Of a stretch of DNA of 64,000 nt, positions 62,935-64,000 are shown in pieces (position 1 is the first letter of the stretch; the number at the start of each line of letters is the position of its first letter). The notes beneath the pieces were generated by a model. It was not told where the DNA came from, ran no database searches, and saw only the letters and a list, made by a program, of their open reading frames with translations. Location of the stretch: assembly GCA_039105265.1 (NCBI GenBank), contig JAPFFF010000017.1, positions 2,108,001-2,172,000 of the forward strand. The letters are read 5' to 3'. Position numbers and translations under genes: made by a program. The DNA is from Tritrichomonas musculus (lineage: Eukaryota; Parabasalia; Tritrichomonadida; Tritrichomonadidae).

Positions 62935-63837
62935 TTAGATATGCTGATCAATAAAATCAAGAATATCTTGAGCAACTTGTGGACGTAATGGTGACTTAAG
63001 AAGAATATGTGGTCCATTTTCATAGGATTTATAGGAAACATCAAGATTTAATTTTTCTTTGTTTTCAAGTAATGGTTGAATCCATTTATCATTCAAAACT
63101 GGATCAACTAAATTATCACTTGTTCCTTGTTGGTAAAGAAGTGGTAATTTAGCAGGCCATTTAAGCTTATTTTCTTCAGCATATTTTTGGCAATCTTCAA
63201 CATTAAGGAATAATCTTGCAGTTAATCCATGTGAATATAATGGTGAATTATCGACAAGGTCAACAAATCTTTTATCAAGATCTGGAGTAAATAATTCAAC
63301 GTTTGCAGGAACCAAATATGTTGGTAAAACCCAGCTTAATAAACGAATTCCAGCATGCTCAATAGTGCCTGGATCTCTTTGTGGACATTTTGATGTCCAT
63401 GGTGCTTCTGATATTACACATTTTACATTGTCACCAAGTTCTTCTGATTTAGTAAGTCCCAACATGATTGCAGAAAGACCGCCCATTGAGTGTCCGTGAA
63501 TAACAACTGGTAAATCTGGATAGGATTTCTTGGCAAGTTCAATAATCTTGATTGTTTCCTCAAGAATTTCATCAACTGTGCATGATGTTCTAGCTCCAGG
63601 AGACTTACCACATCCAACATGATCGCAGGCATAGACGACACCACCATGCTTAGTGATAACTGGATAGAAGTCGCGCTTAAATGTTACGAAGCAGCCAAGT
63701 CCATGAATAAATATATAGATATATCTTGGTGCTCCTTCTGGCTTCCATATCTGTCCTACTAAATCGTAGCCGCTAACATTTACTGAGAATGGCTCACCAT
63801 CATATTCTAAGGTAAATTCTGCTTCGTGACAATGCAT
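62935..63837 (-). CDS. Alpha/beta hydrolase, monoacylglycerol-lipase-like (300 aa)
   Basis: Serine hydrolase of the Hydrolase_4/lysophospholipase group. The oxyanion motif is FIHGLG at residues 43-48, and the fold motif DHVGCGKSPG at 72-81 is typical of monoglyceride lipases. The nucleophile elbow GHSMGG places Ser117. A likely acid is the Asp of GTSDNLVDP and a likely base the His of ENGPHILLKS near the C-terminus. No signal peptide or membrane helix; cytosolic. The substrate (monoacylglycerol, lysophospholipid or other ester) cannot be fixed from sequence. It lies 163 bp upstream of the DUF523 gene on the same strand. Confidence 0.9.
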   Translation of the reverse strand: MHCHEAEFTLEYDGEPFSVNVSGYDLVGQIWKPEGAPRYIYIFIHGLGCFVTFKRDFYPVITKHGGVVYACDHVGCGKSPGARTSCTVDEILEETIKIIELAKKSYPDLPVVIHGHSMGGLSAIMLGLTKSEELGDNVKCVISEAPWTSKCPQRDPGTIEHAGIRLLSWVLPTYLVPANVELFTPDLDKRFVDLVDNSPLYSHGLTARLFLNVEDCQKYAEENKLKWPAKLPLLYQQGTSDNLVDPVLNDKWIQPLLENKEKLNLDVSYKSYENGPHILLKSPLRPQVAQDILDFIDQHI

Positions 63838-64000
63838 TAAAAAAAAGTAAATTGCCTACAGTTTGTTCACTAAATTTCAATTTATATTTGAATTTAAGGA
63901 TTAGAATATTCAAAACATATTTGGTCAATTTTAAGTTTTTATTTTGAATTTTGGGGAGCTTTCTTTCATTAAACTACATAAAATGTAGTTTTATCCTCGA
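63838..64000. other. Upstream flank at window edge
   Basis: 5' flank of the hydrolase gene, A/T-rich; no further feature seen before the window ends. Confidence 0.5.

Noticed and set aside
1-64000. CRISPR arrays, rRNA genes and bacterial operon signals
   Set aside because: No regularly spaced direct repeats with unique spacers, no rRNA-like sequence and no Shine-Dalgarno pattern; the window is eukaryotic.

Overview
The window is strongly AT-rich eukaryotic DNA with compact, apparently intron-free genes separated by long stretches of A/T. The gene families (a cluster of small two-repeat Myb proteins, a BspA-like leucine-rich-repeat protein, a divergent ankyrin protein of the kind expanded in trichomonads, centrin, UGGT, TOR, VPS16) point to a parabasalid protist, most likely Tritrichomonas. 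This assignment rests on gene content and composition; no marker gene fixes the species.

Left part (1-17 kb): a small unknown gene, a tRNA-Thr(TGT) with a 1.6 kb inverted-repeat element starting 20 bp behind it, a type I membrane protein built almost wholly of Asp/Lys/His/Glu repeats, an ER glycoprotein-folding pair (UDP-glucose:glycoprotein glucosyltransferase and mannose-1-phosphate guanylyltransferase), then three minus-strand Myb paralogues whose DNA-binding halves look homogenised.

Middle part (17-30 kb): 17-24 kb is a graveyard of small non-autonomous transposons. Several can be delimited to the base by inverted ends plus target-site duplications, including one inserted inside another. 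A minus-strand housekeeping run follows (coiled-coil protein, PP2A B56 subunit, centrin, SNM1-type nuclease), then broken genes (HD-domain fragment, pogo/CENP-B transposase).

The most striking region is 32.4-44.8 kb. An outer element (32404-44763) has 59-bp perfect inverted ends starting CAG and a TA duplication. It encodes a 1328-aa protein with an N-terminal ubiquitin-specific-protease-like domain and a C-terminal Tc1/mariner/IS630-type DD35E transposase. Inserted in it is a 6.4 kb element (33118-39534, 8-bp duplication) encoding a 746-aa P-element/THAP9-like transposase. Inserted in that is a 2.0 kb non-coding element (33900-35921, 9-bp duplication). The three insertions therefore have a readable order in time.

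Right part (45-64 kb): decayed coding traces, a BspA-like LRR gene, a fourth Myb gene, TOR kinase and VPS16 head to tail on the minus strand (nutrient signalling and lysosomal tethering), a DUF3447-type ankyrin protein, a DUF523/TudS-like protein of bacterial type, and a monoacylglycerol-lipase-like hydrolase. Family assignments are by recognition of motifs; no database search was possible.
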